This document shows positions 14,275 through 25,763 of a stretch of 64,000 nt of DNA, in pieces. The position numbers were made by a program, and so were the translations under genes. The notes beneath the pieces are model-generated. The model saw only the letters and a program-made list of their open reading frames with translations. It was not told where the DNA came from and searched no databases. Numbering within the stretch: position 1 is the stretch's first letter; every line of letters starts with the position of its first letter. This DNA comes from Sphingomonas rhizophila (GTDB taxonomy: Bacteria; Pseudomonadota; Alphaproteobacteria; Sphingomonadales; Sphingomonadaceae), in NCBI RefSeq assembly GCF_014396585.1, contig NZ_CP060717.1, positions 558,001 to 622,000 of the forward strand, in the 5' to 3' direction.

Positions 14275-14967
14275 ATGGCCCAGCCCCTCATGCCGCACGC
14301 GACCGCCGCCTGGCTGGTCGACAATACCGCCCTCAGCTTCTCGCAGATCGCCGAATTCTGCGGGCTCCACATCCTGGAAGTACAGGCGATCGCCGACGAT
14401 ACCGCCGCGACCAAGCTGACCGGCCGCGACCCGGTCCGCGCCGGCGAGCTGACCCACGAGGAAATCGAAAAGGGCCAGGCCGACAGCGACTATGTGCTAA
14501 AGATGCACAAGGAGCCGGACCCCGTGCGCCGCACCAAGGGCCCGCGCTACACGCCGGTGTCGAAGCGGCAGGACAAGCCGGATGGCATCGCCTGGATCAT
14601 TCGCAATCATCCGGAAGTCACCGACGGCCAGATTTCCAAGCTGATCGGCACCACCCGCACGACCATCGCGTCGATCCGCGACCGGTCGCACTGGAACATG
14701 GCCAACATCCAGCCCAAGGACCCGGTGACGCTGGGCCTGACCTCGCAGCGCGAACTCGACGCGGCGGTGGCCAAGGCGCAGAAGGCGGCGGGCATGGAGG
14801 CCCAGGTCGACACGCGCCTCGACAGCGACCGCGCCAGCCTGATCGAGCAGCTTCGCGCCGAGCGAGAGCAACACGCCCGTGATGTCGAGGCGGCGATGGC
14901 CGATGCTGACGGGGTCGATACCTCGGACGAGATCGTCCCGGGCATCAAGGATCCGTTCAAGCATTGA
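14275..14967 (+). CDS. trcR: Cell-cycle transcriptional regulator TrcR (DUF1013)
   Basis: A 230-residue protein of the DUF1013/TrcR family, confined to Alphaproteobacteria. Typical segments are visible: PHATAAWLVDNTALSFSQIA with the helix-turn-helix-like AEFCGLHILEVQAIADD, then GIAWIIRNHPEVTDGQISKLIGTT, which resembles a second DNA-binding helix-turn-helix, followed by HWNMANIQPKDPVTLGL. The C-terminal 60 residues form a charged coiled coil (AVAKAQKAA to REQHARDVEAA). The family is named as a cell-cycle transcription regulator; its targets here are unknown. The start at 14275 follows a GGAG site; an earlier in-frame ATG at 14239 falls inside the hairpin and is less likely. Confidence 0.88.
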   Translation: MAQPLMPHATAAWLVDNTALSFSQIAEFCGLHILEVQAIADDTAATKLTGRDPVRAGELTHEEIEKGQADSDYVLKMHKEPDPVRRTKGPRYTPVSKRQDKPDGIAWIIRNHPEVTDGQISKLIGTTRTTIASIRDRSHWNMANIQPKDPVTLGLTSQRELDAAVAKAQKAAGMEAQVDTRLDSDRASLIEQLRAEREQHARDVEAAMADADGVDTSDEIVPGIKDPFKH

Positions 14968-14999
14968 TTCACCACGGCGCGCGGGCCAAAGATTGACCG

Positions 15000-15242
15000 A
15001 TGGAGCAAAGTGACATCGACGGCCTGACGTTCGAGGCGGCGCTGGCCGAGCTTGAACAGATCGTCCGCGCGCTGGAGCAGGGTGCCGAGCCGCTCGACAA
15101 ATCGATCGAGATGTATCAGCGCGGCGACCGGCTGAAACGCCATTGCGAGGCGCGCTTGAAGGCCGCGCAGGCTAAGATCGAAAAGATTACGCTGGGCGCG
15201 GACGGCGCTCCGTCGGGTACGGCGCCGTTCGATGCTGGCTGA
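15000..15242 (+). CDS. xseB: Exodeoxyribonuclease VII small subunit
   Basis: An 80-residue XseB. It has the family core LTFEAALAELEQIVRALEQG, then PLDKSIEMYQRGDRLKRHCEARL. It forms the many-copy helical partner of XseA in the exonuclease that degrades single-stranded DNA from both ends. Its last 11 bases overlap the ispA start, as in the common xseB-ispA arrangement. Confidence 0.95.
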   Translation: MEQSDIDGLTFEAALAELEQIVRALEQGAEPLDKSIEMYQRGDRLKRHCEARLKAAQAKIEKITLGADGAPSGTAPFDAG

Positions 15243-16140
15243 GCCGTTGGCAAGCATCGACTTAGCGGAGGAATCCCGCCGCGTCGGCGCGGGAGTCGAC
15301 GCGATCTTCCTGTCCTACCTTCGCCCTCCCGGCGATGGGCGCGACCGCCTTTTCGAGGCAATGCGCCATGCCGCGATCGGCGGCGGCAAGCGGCTTCGGC
15401 CTCTGCTGACCGTCGCTGCAAGCCGGCTGTTCAAGATCGATCAGGACCGCGCGCTGCGCGTCGGCTCTGCGATCGAGGCGATCCATGTCTATTCGCTGAT
15501 CCATGACGACCTGCCGTGCATGGACGACGATGACCTCCGTCGCGGGAAGCCGACCGTCCACAAGGCGTTTGACGAAGCCACCGCGGTGCTGGCGGGCGAT
15601 TGCTTTCATGATCTCGCTTTCGAAATCCTGGCTGACGAGCGGACCCACGAAGATCCTTTCGTCAGGTCGGAACTTGTATTGGAACTCGCCCGCGCGTCCG
15701 GCCTTGGCGGCATGGGCGGCGGTCAGATGCTCGACCTTGCCGCCGAAGGGCAGTCGCTCGACATCGGTGCGATCACCCGGCTCCAGCAGCTGAAGACCGG
15801 CGCGCTCATTGAATATGCGATCGAGGCGGCGTGCATCATGGCGCGAATCCCGGCGTCCGGCAGGACATCGTATCGCGGCTATGCCCACGACCTCGGACTC
15901 GCCTTCCAGATCTGCGACGACCTGATGGACGAAGACGGGGATGAGGAGGCCGCGGGCAAGCGGCTCCACAAGGACGCCGCCGCCGGCAAGGCGACTTTCG
16001 TCTCGCTGCTCGGCAAGGATCGTGCCCGCCAACAGGCGTCGATGCTGGTCGACCAGGCAATCGCCCACCTGCAGGAACATGGCGGAGAGGCCGACTTTCT
16101 TCGCGCCATCGCGAATTACGTGACGGAAAGGGACCGCTGA
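15232..16140 (+). CDS. ispA: Farnesyl diphosphate synthase (polyprenyl synthetase)
   Basis: A 302-residue trans-isoprenyl diphosphate synthase that condenses DMAPP/IPP to farnesyl (or geranylgeranyl) diphosphate for quinones, carotenoids and undecaprenyl carriers. Aspartate-rich motifs are intact: first DDLPCMDDDDLRRG and second DDLMDED, plus GGGKRLRPLL for IPP binding and QLKTGALIEYA. Chain length cannot be fixed from sequence alone, although position and length fit IspA. It overlaps xseB upstream and shares TGATG with coaD downstream. The often adjacent dxs gene is absent. Confidence 0.94.
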   Translation: MLAEPLASIDLAEESRRVGAGVDAIFLSYLRPPGDGRDRLFEAMRHAAIGGGKRLRPLLTVAASRLFKIDQDRALRVGSAIEAIHVYSLIHDDLPCMDDDDLRRGKPTVHKAFDEATAVLAGDCFHDLAFEILADERTHEDPFVRSELVLELARASGLGGMGGGQMLDLAAEGQSLDIGAITRLQQLKTGALIEYAIEAACIMARIPASGRTSYRGYAHDLGLAFQICDDLMDEDGDEEAAGKRLHKDAAAGKATFVSLLGKDRARQQASMLVDQAIAHLQEHGGEADFLRAIANYVTERDR

Positions 16141-16631
16141 TGGCCGCCCGCATCCGCATCGGCGTTTATCCCGGTACGTTCGATCCGATGACCCTCGGCC
16201 ACATCGACATCGTCCGGCGCGGCGTCCACCTCGTCGACCGCCTGGTTATCGGCGTCACGACCAACCCGTCGAAAGAGCCGATGTTCACCGTCGCCGAGCG
16301 AATGGACATGGTCCGACGCGAGGTCGCCGACCTGCCGAACGTGAGCGTTGTCGAATTCGACAGCCTGCTGATGGATTTTGCGGAGCGGGAAGGGGCCAGC
16401 CTCATCCTGCGCGGCCTGCGCGCGGTCGCGGACTTCGAATATGAATATCAGATGGCGGGCATGAACCAGCAACTCAACGACCGCATCGAAACGGTCTTCC
16501 TGATGGCCGACGTCTCGCTGCAGCCGATTGCGTCAAGGCTGGTGAAAGAAATCGCCCGCTATGGCGGCGCGATCGACAAGTTCGTGACCGCGGCGGTTGC
16601 CGCCGATGTGGCGCGGAAGCTTGGCAAGTAA
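16140..16631 (+). CDS. coaD: Phosphopantetheine adenylyltransferase
   Basis: A 163-residue CoaD catalysing the fourth step of coenzyme A synthesis, transfer of AMP from ATP to 4'-phosphopantetheine. The nucleotidyltransferase signature is YPGTFDPMTLGHIDIV (the T/HxGH element), followed by NPSKEPMFTVAER and LILRGLRAVADFEYEYQMA, all diagnostic. Its length is normal. The ATG shares an A with the ispA stop (TGATG), so the two are translationally coupled. Confidence 0.97.
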   Translation: MAARIRIGVYPGTFDPMTLGHIDIVRRGVHLVDRLVIGVTTNPSKEPMFTVAERMDMVRREVADLPNVSVVEFDSLLMDFAEREGASLILRGLRAVADFEYEYQMAGMNQQLNDRIETVFLMADVSLQPIASRLVKEIARYGGAIDKFVTAAVAADVARKLGK

Positions 16632-16668
16632 ACCCTGGATCGCGCGGAAGCGCGGCGGAGACGTGGTG

Positions 16669-17310
16669 ATGATGAAGAAGTTGATCGGCCTGTCGATGAT
16701 GGCGGTGGCGCTGGTTGCGGCCAAGCCGGCGCCGGAAGTGAAGCCGAAGGTATCGGTCGTTGCGCCGGCCGCGATCGCCGCCGATCCGGCCAACCGCTGG
16801 ATCCTGGAATTATCCACTGGCGGCCGCGTGGTCGTGCAGCTTCGACCCGACGTCGCCCCCAATTCGGTTCGTCGGATCCAGGAACTGACCTCGCAGGGGT
16901 TCTACAACGGCCTGAAGTTTCACCGCGTGATCCCCGGCTTCATGGCGCAGAGCGGCGATCCGCAAGGGACGGGACAGGGCGGCTCGACTCTTCCCGACCT
17001 CAAGGCCGAATTCAACGACTTCCCGCACGTCCGCGGCGTCGTCGCCATGGCCCGGTCGGAGGCGGTGGATAGCGCGAACAGCCAGTTCTACATCATGTTC
17101 TCGCCGAACTTCGGCCTGGACCACCGCTACACCGCGATCGGTCGGGTGATCGAGGGGATGGCCGCCGCCGACGCCATCGCGCCGGGCGAGCCGCCGGAAG
17201 TGCCGACCACCATCGTCCGCGCTTCGCTGGGCGGTCCGCTCGCCGGCGCCCCCGCCGTCGCGGCACCGGCCTCGGCGCCCGCACCCGCACAGGCGACGCC
17301 CGCCGGCTGA
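16669..17310 (+). CDS. Peptidylprolyl isomerase (cyclophilin type), exported
   Basis: A 213-residue cyclophilin with an N-terminal signal segment ([17 protein letters not shown]) and a C-terminal Ala/Pro tail ([18 protein letters not shown]). The catalytic fold shows [38 protein letters not shown] and [24 protein letters not shown], so cis-trans proline isomerase activity in the periplasm is expected. The start is the first of two tandem ATG codons, eight bases after a GGAG site. It lies 37 bases after coaD and ends in a TGATG overlap with queA. Confidence 0.93.
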   Translation: MMKKLIGLSMMAVALVAAKPAPEVKPKVSVVAPAAIAADPANRWILELSTGGRVVVQLRPDVAPNSVRRIQELTSQGFYNGLKFHRVIPGFMAQSGDPQGTGQGGSTLPDLKAEFNDFPHVRGVVAMARSEAVDSANSQFYIMFSPNFGLDHRYTAIGRVIEGMAAADAIAPGEPPEVPTTIVRASLGGPLAGAPAVAAPASAPAPAQATPAG

Positions 17311-18344
17311 TGCGCGTCGACGAGTTCGATTTCGACCTTCCCAACGACCGGATAGCGCTACGGCCCGCGCGGCCGCGTGACTCGGCGCGCCTGCTGCTGG
17401 TCGACGGGGAGCGGATGAGCGACCGTGGCGTGCTCGACCTGCCGGACATCCTGCGGCCCGGCGACGTCCTATTGTTCAACGATACCCGGGTCATTCCCGC
17501 GCAACTGGAGGGCAAGCGGGGCGAGGCGGGCATTGGAGCGACCCTCCACAAGCGGGAATCGCTGCGGGAATGGTGGGCGTTCGTTCGCAACGCCAAGCGA
17601 GTGCGCGACGGCGATGTCATCGACTTCGGCCAGGGCGTCCATGCCACCGCGGTTCAGCGCGACGAGGCCGGCGCGATCCTGCTTGCCTTCCACGGCGCCG
17701 AGCCTGTCGAGACCTTGCTCGAGAAGGCCGGGCAGATGCCGCTTCCGCCCTACATCGCGTCCAAGCGCGGAACCGACGATGCCGACCGCGACGATTACCA
17801 GACCATGTTCGCTCGAGAGGCAGGGGCGGTCGCCGCGCCGACCGCGGCGCTCCACTTCACCGACCGGCTGATCGCGGCGCTCGACGCTCGGGGCGTCAAG
17901 CGAGAAACGCTGACGCTGCACGTGGGTGCCGGGACGTTCTTGCCGGTGAAGGTAGACGATACCGCCGACCACCGCATGCACGCCGAGTGGGGACGGATCG
18001 ACCAGGCAACGGCGGAGCGGCTCAACGCCGCGCGCGCTTCGGGCGGTCGCCTGATCGCCGTCGGAACGACCTCGCTCCGGCTTCTCGAAAGTGCAGCGCG
18101 GGAGGATGGCACGATTGCGCCCTTCGAGGGCGATACCGCGATCTTCATCACGCCCGGCTACCGGTTCAAGGCGGTGGACGGGCTGATGACCAACTTCCAC
18201 CTGCCGAAGTCGACCCTGTTCATGCTGGTATCAGCACTGATGGGGCTGGACGTGATGAAGGCGGCCTACGCCCACGCCATTGCGAACGACTATCGCTTCT
18301 ACAGCTACGGCGATTCCTCGCTGCTGCTACCGGAGCGCGGCTAG
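17310..18344 (+). CDS. queA: tRNA preQ1(34) S-adenosylmethionine ribosyltransferase-isomerase
   Basis: A 344-residue QueA that transfers and rearranges ribose from S-adenosylmethionine onto preQ1 in tRNA to make epoxyqueuosine. Landmarks are the start [18 protein letters not shown], the segments [13 protein letters not shown] and [31 protein letters not shown] and the end [12 protein letters not shown]. Tgt, the previous step of queuosine synthesis, is encoded 1.8 kb downstream, with two unrelated minus-strand genes in between. Its stop TAG interlocks with the opposing sulfotransferase stop in CTAG. Confidence 0.97.
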   Translation: MRVDEFDFDLPNDRIALRPARPRDSARLLLVDGERMSDRGVLDLPDILRPGDVLLFNDTRVIPAQLEGKRGEAGIGATLHKRESLREWWAFVRNAKRVRDGDVIDFGQGVHATAVQRDEAGAILLAFHGAEPVETLLEKAGQMPLPPYIASKRGTDDADRDDYQTMFAREAGAVAAPTAALHFTDRLIAALDARGVKRETLTLHVGAGTFLPVKVDDTADHRMHAEWGRIDQATAERLNAARASGGRLIAVGTTSLRLLESAAREDGTIAPFEGDTAIFITPGYRFKAVDGLMTNFHLPKSTLFMLVSALMGLDVMKAAYAHAIANDYRFYSYGDSSLLLPERG

Positions 18345-19336
18345 CCCTTCCGGCCCTCGCGAACCTCGAGCCAGTGCGACAGGTCACGTTCGATCAGTCT
18401 GCCTAACGTCGCGACTTCGCCGGTCAGCTGCTCCCGGATTTGCATCTGGACATCGATCGGGATGACCTGTTTTTCCAGCGGCACCTTGTTCCAGCGAAGG
18501 ATGCGCTTGCGGATCGAGAAGATTTTCTCGGTGACCGCGTCGTCGCCTGACTTGCCGTCGAGTGCCATCTCGCGTTGCCGGAATTTCTTCCCGGCAAGAT
18601 AGTTGCGGGCAAAGGCCGGCGGGCGCTTGAGCAAGCGCTGTAACCAGCCGAAGCGGAACCCCTGGCTTTCGCGTTTCGGCGAAAAATCGGTGTCGGCGAA
18701 CGGCTCCAGCCCCAGAAAGCCCGTCATCCGCTGGTAATGCGCCTGCGGATCGGCGGCGAGGTCGTCGAACACCGATACCCAGCAGCGGTCGCGCCCGAAC
18801 ATATCGACGAACTGGCCGACGTAGGTGCCGAACTTGCCCCCCTCGTCATAGCGCAGCCAGCGCGGTTCGAGCGTCGAGCGCGGGATACGCCGGCCGGCAG
18901 CGCGGTCGGGAATGGCGGCCCAGGCATCCTCGAACCGCTCGATCGTCTCGTCGCCCGTGACCTTCAGCCGGGCATGGAGCGAGGGCAGCATCTGCATCGG
19001 GTCGCGAACCGCGATGATGAATTTCGCGTTGGGCCACAGCTTCAGCGCGGGCAGCAGCATTTCAGGCGCGTAGAGATAGCTGACCGAGCCATCGACCCCG
19101 GTGTCGCGTTCCGGCCCGCAACCGGCATAGAACCGGTCGAGGTATTCGCGTTCGACAAAGGGGCGCAACTCCGCATCGTCCATCCCGCGCATGTCGTGCT
19201 GCAGGAAGGTGTGCGGCTCCTTCACGAAGGGAAAACAGACGCGGGGATGCTGCTTCAGCCAATCGGCCAGCGTCGTCGTTCCGCACCGCGGCGCGCCGAC
19301 GATGAACACAAAGTTGGGGAGGTCGCTGATTTTCAC
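18341..19336 (-). CDS. Sulfotransferase family protein
   Basis: A 331-residue PAPS-dependent sulfotransferase. The 5'-phosphosulfate loop is [21 protein letters not shown] near residues 10-30, and the 3'-phosphate binding element is [14 protein letters not shown] followed by HARL. The C-terminal 80 residues are basic (RRLL- and KKFR-like stretches) as in heparan/oligosaccharide-type members. The acceptor is unknown; a lipid or surface glycan is plausible. It lies 27 bases after a TSUP-type anion transporter gene and is probably co-transcribed with it. Confidence 0.9.
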   Translation of the reverse strand: MKISDLPNFVFIVGAPRCGTTTLADWLKQHPRVCFPFVKEPHTFLQHDMRGMDDAELRPFVEREYLDRFYAGCGPERDTGVDGSVSYLYAPEMLLPALKLWPNAKFIIAVRDPMQMLPSLHARLKVTGDETIERFEDAWAAIPDRAAGRRIPRSTLEPRWLRYDEGGKFGTYVGQFVDMFGRDRCWVSVFDDLAADPQAHYQRMTGFLGLEPFADTDFSPKRESQGFRFGWLQRLLKRPPAFARNYLAGKKFRQREMALDGKSGDDAVTEKIFSIRKRILRWNKVPLEKQVIPIDVQMQIREQLTGEVATLGRLIERDLSHWLEVREGRKG

Positions 19337-19363
19337 GGTGCGCTTCCTAACGGCCGACGAGCG

Positions 19364-20116
19364 TCACGCAAAGGTGTCCCAAAGCACCCGCGCCGTCAGC
19401 GCCAGCGACAGCACCACCAGCAGCGGCCGGATGACCCGTGCGCCAAAGCGCATCGCGGTGTGGCTGCCGACATAATTGCCGGCCATCGACCCCAGCGCCA
19501 TGCACAGGCCGAGCAGCCACAGCATCTTCCCGCCGATCGCGAAGAAGAGCAGGCTGGCGACATTGCTGGTCAGGTTGAGCAGCTTGGTCGTGGCCGTGGC
19601 GCGGGTCAGCCCCATGCCGCGAAGTCCGACCAGCGTGGCGGTGTAGAAGCTGCCGGCGCCCGGGCCGAAGAAGCCGTCGTAGAAGCCGATTCCCGCCGCG
19701 ACCGGCGCATAGCCGCGCTGCGTGAGGCGCTCATGGGCGTCCTCGTCGCTCATCCGCGGTGACAGGATGACGTAAGCCGCGATGCACAGCAGCAGCGCGG
19801 GAATGATCAGCTTCAGCGCGTTAGCATCGATCGCCTGCACCGTCAGCACGCCCGCCGCCGCGCCGGCGAAGGTCATCAGGACCAGCCAGCGATTGCCCCG
19901 GAAATCCACCAGTCGCTTTCGCGCGAAGTTCCATGTCGCGGTCGCGGTCCCGAAGGTCGACTGCAGTTTGTTGGTCGCCAGCGCGTTGATCGGCGGCACC
20001 CCGGCGAACAGCAGCGACGGCATCACCAGCAACCCGCCGCCGCCGGCGATGGCATCGATGAACCCGGCCAGCGCGGCCACGGCGGTCAGCGCGACGATGA
20101 TCTCCGGTTCGATCAT
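19364..20116 (-). CDS. Sulfite exporter TauE/SafE (TSUP) family protein
   Basis: A 250-residue membrane protein with about eight helices and the two half-repeats of the TSUP family. The first repeat has AALAGFIDAIAGGGGLLVMPSLL and the second has GIGFYDGFFGPGAGSF, both typical Gly-rich signatures. Members move sulfite, sulfoacetate or other small organosulfur anions. The neighbouring sulfotransferase strengthens a sulfur-related role, but the substrate is inferred only. It is divergent from tgt with 47 bases between the starts. Confidence 0.92.
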   Translation of the reverse strand: MIEPEIIVALTAVAALAGFIDAIAGGGGLLVMPSLLFAGVPPINALATNKLQSTFGTATATWNFARKRLVDFRGNRWLVLMTFAGAAAGVLTVQAIDANALKLIIPALLLCIAAYVILSPRMSDEDAHERLTQRGYAPVAAGIGFYDGFFGPGAGSFYTATLVGLRGMGLTRATATTKLLNLTSNVASLLFFAIGGKMLWLLGLCMALGSMAGNYVGSHTAMRFGARVIRPLLVVLSLALTARVLWDTFA

Positions 20117-20130
20117 GCGGCCGCCTGTAG

Positions 20131-22643
<2,513 letters not shown>

Positions 22644-22734
22644 TCAAAAAATCCGGATGAAAAGGGCGTCGCGCAAATGACGGCGCCGAACGATTGGGCG
22701 CTACTGCGCAAAAGGCCAAAATGTCAAGAAAAGC

Positions 22735-23178
22735 CTAGCGCTTGGCCTGTGGTTCGAGGCGGCGGAATCGCGCGATGCGGCAGCTTCCGCCGATACGTGA
22801 GCGGATCATTTCACGCTTCGCGCAGATTAGCTCATCTTCGTTGGCTTGGAGATAGAAGCCGCTATAGAAGTCGAGCGCCGGGCAATCGTCGTCCAGTTTC
22901 GCGCGGATGCGCCGCCGGTCGCGGAGCACGAAATCGATCGACGACGGGCCGGACAGGGTGGCGCCGGCGATGGCCCTGGCAGGCAGGCACTTCGGCCCCT
23001 TCTCCTCGATCCATTCGATCGGCCGGCTGGTCCGCATGGGGCGGACGGGCACTTTCAGGATAATCGTGTCCTCGATGACCACGCGCCGTACCACCGGGGC
23101 GGCCTGCTGCGTCGCCTGAAGTCCCGTCAGCGACGCTAACCAGGACGAAACGCCGGCAAAAAAGGAAAACAGGCTCAT
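22735..23178 (-). CDS. Conserved hypothetical protein, exported
   Basis: A 147-residue protein I cannot assign. Residues 1-24 are hydrophobic (FFAGVSSWLASLTGLQA), possibly a signal or anchor. The rest is mixed charged with conserved-looking blocks EWIEEKGPKCLPA and CPALDFYSGFYLQ, then ICAKREMIRSRIGGSC. Four cysteines could form two disulfides if exported. Coding composition matches the neighbours. It lies 92 bases upstream of the DEAD-box gene in the same direction and 201 bases from the divergent sapC. Similar small proteins occur in sphingomonads, from memory, so function is left open. Confidence 0.75.
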   Translation of the reverse strand: MSLFSFFAGVSSWLASLTGLQATQQAAPVVRRVVIEDTIILKVPVRPMRTSRPIEWIEEKGPKCLPARAIAGATLSGPSSIDFVLRDRRRIRAKLDDDCPALDFYSGFYLQANEDELICAKREMIRSRIGGSCRIARFRRLEPQAKR

Positions 23179-23379
23179 CAGGCAGGGACCATGGCGGCGA
23201 GGGTGATGCCCGGCAAGGTTTGAATAGGTGATGAACTGGCCGGCGGGTCGCAGGCGCCGGTTGTCGGCGCCATGCTTGCGCTGAAAGCCGGGCGCTCTTA
23301 GAGGCTTGGCCCCATGCGTGACAGGACTCGCGAGCGGCGCAGGTCCCAGGCCACGGAACGATAGTGGAGATGATCAGAC

Positions 23380-24171
23380 ATGGCGAGCCAAGCGCCGAAC
23401 AACCTGCCCCTGCTGTACAATGACATTCAGCCGATCCAGCGGCAGGTTCATGGTGACAAGACATTCCGCCGGATGGAGCGCATCAAGGAGCTAGGCACCA
23501 CCCACGCCATTCCGCTGACCGTCGACGAATTCGTCCTCGCCCAACGCTGGTACCCGATCGTCTTCTCGTCGGGCGACAACCCTGTGCCGCTGGCTCTGAT
23601 GGGCCTACACGAAGGCACCAACATCTTCTTCGACGGCGAAGGCAACCTGCGCCAGGAAGGAATCTATATTCCGGCCTATATCCGCCGCTACCCGTTCCTC
23701 CTTGCCCGCCTCAACGAGGGCAGCGACCAGCTGTCGCTGTGCATCGATCCGGTGGCCGACATCCTCGGTGACGGCGAAGGCGATCCGCTGTTCGTCGGCG
23801 ACGAGCCGTCACCGGCGGTCAACGATATCCTCGCCTTCTGCGAACAGTTCGAGCAGGCCGGCCAGCGCACCGGAGCCTTCATGAAGGAACTGGGCGACAT
23901 GGGCCTCTTGATGGAAGGCGAAGTCGCCATCCAGCCCGAGGGCCTCGAGCAACCCTTCATCTACCGTGGCTTCCAGATGGTCGACGAAGAGAAGTTCCGC
24001 GGCCTCCGCGGCGACGAGCTTCGCAAGATGAACCAGAGCGGTATGCTCGGCATCATCATGGCCCACCTCTTCTCGCTGCCGATGATCCGCGACATCTTTG
24101 CGCGCCAGGTCGAACAGGGGACCGGCCCGATCGAGCGCATCGACGGAAAGCCCGCTACCGTCGAAGCGTGA
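23380..24171 (+). CDS. SapC family protein
   Basis: A 263-residue SapC-like protein. The family pattern is seen in NLPLLYNDIQPIQRQVHGDK, VDEFVLAQRWYPIVFSSGDNPVPLALMG and IYIPAYIRRYPFLL. SapC was named from the Campylobacter S-layer locus, but in Proteobacteria members are soluble proteins of unclear role, sometimes beside TonB receptors or flavin-dependent halogenases. No signal peptide is present. The ATG at 23380 follows a TGGAGA site. A weak and then a strong terminator stand downstream. Confidence 0.9.
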   Translation: MASQAPNNLPLLYNDIQPIQRQVHGDKTFRRMERIKELGTTHAIPLTVDEFVLAQRWYPIVFSSGDNPVPLALMGLHEGTNIFFDGEGNLRQEGIYIPAYIRRYPFLLARLNEGSDQLSLCIDPVADILGDGEGDPLFVGDEPSPAVNDILAFCEQFEQAGQRTGAFMKELGDMGLLMEGEVAIQPEGLEQPFIYRGFQMVDEEKFRGLRGDELRKMNQSGMLGIIMAHLFSLPMIRDIFARQVEQGTGPIERIDGKPATVEA

Positions 24172-24188
24172 CCGTCGTGCGATGAATC

Positions 24189-24230
24189 GGGAAGGGCCGG
24201 TGCTTGAAAGGGCGCCGGCCCTTCCCATTT
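24189..24230 (+). terminator. Terminator-like hairpin after sapC
   Basis: A 12-bp stem GGGAAGGGCCGG / CCGGCCCTTCCC with a 14-base loop is followed only by ATTT, so it is a weak intrinsic terminator. Confidence 0.6.
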
Positions 24231-24301
24231 AGGCTTCAGTGCTGCGGGGCATGTATGCCTCGCGCCGGATGCGCATTCCCCCCTGTGCGCTCCTTTGTAC
24301 T

Positions 24302-24337
24302 GGCCACTCCGGACCCAAGTCCGGGGTGGCCTTTTTT
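24302..24337 (+). terminator. Rho-independent terminator, rightward
   Basis: A 13-bp stem GGCCACTCCGGAC / GTCCGGGGTGGCC (one T-G pair) with loop CCAA is followed by six T. The T tract lies on the plus strand only, so it ends a rightward transcript: sapC read-through or a short RNA starting after 24230. It abuts the stop codon of the convergent amidohydrolase. Confidence 0.85.
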
Positions 24338-25185
24338 CATTCGGCGGCCATCGCGGCGACCGGGGACATCGCGTCGCCGGAACGGTCGGCGAGGGTCTCG
24401 ATGAACCGGGCGACCCGTTCGAAGCCCGGTCCGGGCGTGCGGCAGTCGCGCAGGCAGTAGGCGGAGCGGTCGATCTCGATCTGGAGGGCGTGCACGTTGT
24501 CGGCCGGCCGGCCGTGGCGCGCCACAATATGGCCGCCGGCAAAGGGGTCGTTGCGAAGTGCGCTGAAACCTGCATCGCGGGCGATGCCCCATGCCAGGTC
24601 CGACAGCCAGGCCGCAGCGCTCGTCCCGTGGCGGTCACCGATAACGATCTGGGCTTGTGGCGCACCGCGCGGCCGCGGTGGCATGGAATGAAGGTCGATC
24701 AGCACCGCGCCGCCATGATCCGCCGCGAGCGCTTCCAGACGCTCCGCCAGTTCCTCGTGGTAAGGGCGATGGACGCTATCCAGCCTGGTTTTGACCTCCT
24801 CGTCGGTGAGCAGGCGGCGCCACAGTCCGCCGTGGCGCTGGGTCCGCGAGGGGAACAGGCCAAGCCCTGCCCGGGCGCGGCTGCCGGGCGCGGGGGCGGG
24901 GACGTTTTCGACCGCCGAGGGATCGAGCTCGTCTTCGGCGCGGTTGCAGTCGATCGCGGCGCGGGGACAGCGGGCAATGACCGCGCCGTGCCCGGCGGCG
25001 ATGGCCCGCCACGCGAGCCGGTCGACCAGCGGGTCCTCCAGGGGCTCCAGCGACGCTCGTCCCGACCAGGCGAGCGCGCTCAGCCAATTGGGATAGTCGC
25101 GCCCGGCATGGGGGATCGAAAGCAGCACCGGTTGGTTGGTGCGCGACGGAACGCTGCTGTGACCGGGAAGCGATCGGGTTGCCAC
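24337..25185 (-). CDS. N-formylglutamate amidohydrolase family protein
   Basis: A 282-residue member of the N-formylglutamate amidohydrolase (HutG-like) family, which hydrolyses N-formyl-L-glutamate to formate and glutamate at the end of one histidine degradation route. Motifs include LLSIPHAGRDYP, RCPRAAIDCNRAEDELDP, VHRPYHEEL and AVLIDLHSMPPR. No other hut genes are in the window, so a role in histidine use is not supported by context. The GTG at 25185 is used as start; a later start is possible because the first 15 residues are weakly conserved. Confidence 0.88.
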   Translation of the reverse strand: MATRSLPGHSSVPSRTNQPVLLSIPHAGRDYPNWLSALAWSGRASLEPLEDPLVDRLAWRAIAAGHGAVIARCPRAAIDCNRAEDELDPSAVENVPAPAPGSRARAGLGLFPSRTQRHGGLWRRLLTDEEVKTRLDSVHRPYHEELAERLEALAADHGGAVLIDLHSMPPRPRGAPQAQIVIGDRHGTSAAAWLSDLAWGIARDAGFSALRNDPFAGGHIVARHGRPADNVHALQIEIDRSAYCLRDCRTPGPGFERVARFIETLADRSGDAMSPVAAMAAE

Positions 25186-25280
25186 GAGGATCAGGCGTAG
25201 GCGTGCCAGCGTGGGACATCAATCGAGGAACCCGGGGTTTGACTGGAAAATCTTTAGACTTGGGCGCATAAACCAAAACG

Positions 25281-25658
25281 ATGATCCGAATCCTCCTTGC
25301 CGAAGACGACACGTCGATGCGCGAATATCTGCAGCGCGCACTGACCCGCGTCGGTTACGACGTCGAAGCCGTCGGCTGCGGCACGGAAGCGGTCCCCCTG
25401 CTGGAGGTTGGAAAGTACGACTTGCTGCTGACCGACATCGTCATGCCGGAAATGGACGGCATCGAACTGGCCCAGAAGGCGAGCGCGGTCGATCCGGCGA
25501 TCCGCGTCATGTTCATCACCGGCTTTGCCGCCGTCGCCCTGCAGGGCGGGCGCACGGCCCCGGAGGCGAAGCTGCTGTCGAAGCCGTTCCACCTCAAGGA
25601 CCTGGTCGCCGAAGTCGACCGCCTGTTCCAAACTGAGGACCAGCACGGCCGCCTCTAG
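25281..25658 (+). CDS. cpdR: Response regulator CpdR
   Basis: A 125-residue single-domain receiver. Acidic pair ED at residues 8-9, phosphoacceptor D52 in LLTDIVMPEMDG, the Thr in FITGF and the Lys in LSKPFH are all present, with no output domain. The sequence closely follows alphaproteobacterial CpdR, which in its unphosphorylated form directs ClpXP to the cell pole to degrade CtrA and other substrates. Its usual kinase route is CckA-ChpT (established for Caulobacter). It fits with the CtrA-type box and TrcR in this window. Confidence 0.9.
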   Translation: MIRILLAEDDTSMREYLQRALTRVGYDVEAVGCGTEAVPLLEVGKYDLLLTDIVMPEMDGIELAQKASAVDPAIRVMFITGFAAVALQGGRTAPEAKLLSKPFHLKDLVAEVDRLFQTEDQHGRL

Positions 25659-25763
25659 ACTGGAGTGCGCACTTTAGGGCCTTGCCCTTATCCCGATCCC
25701 CGCTTAAAGGCCCGCTCCAGATGTCCCCGTTGCCCGTTTCGGCGCGCGGGATTTTCCCCGGGT

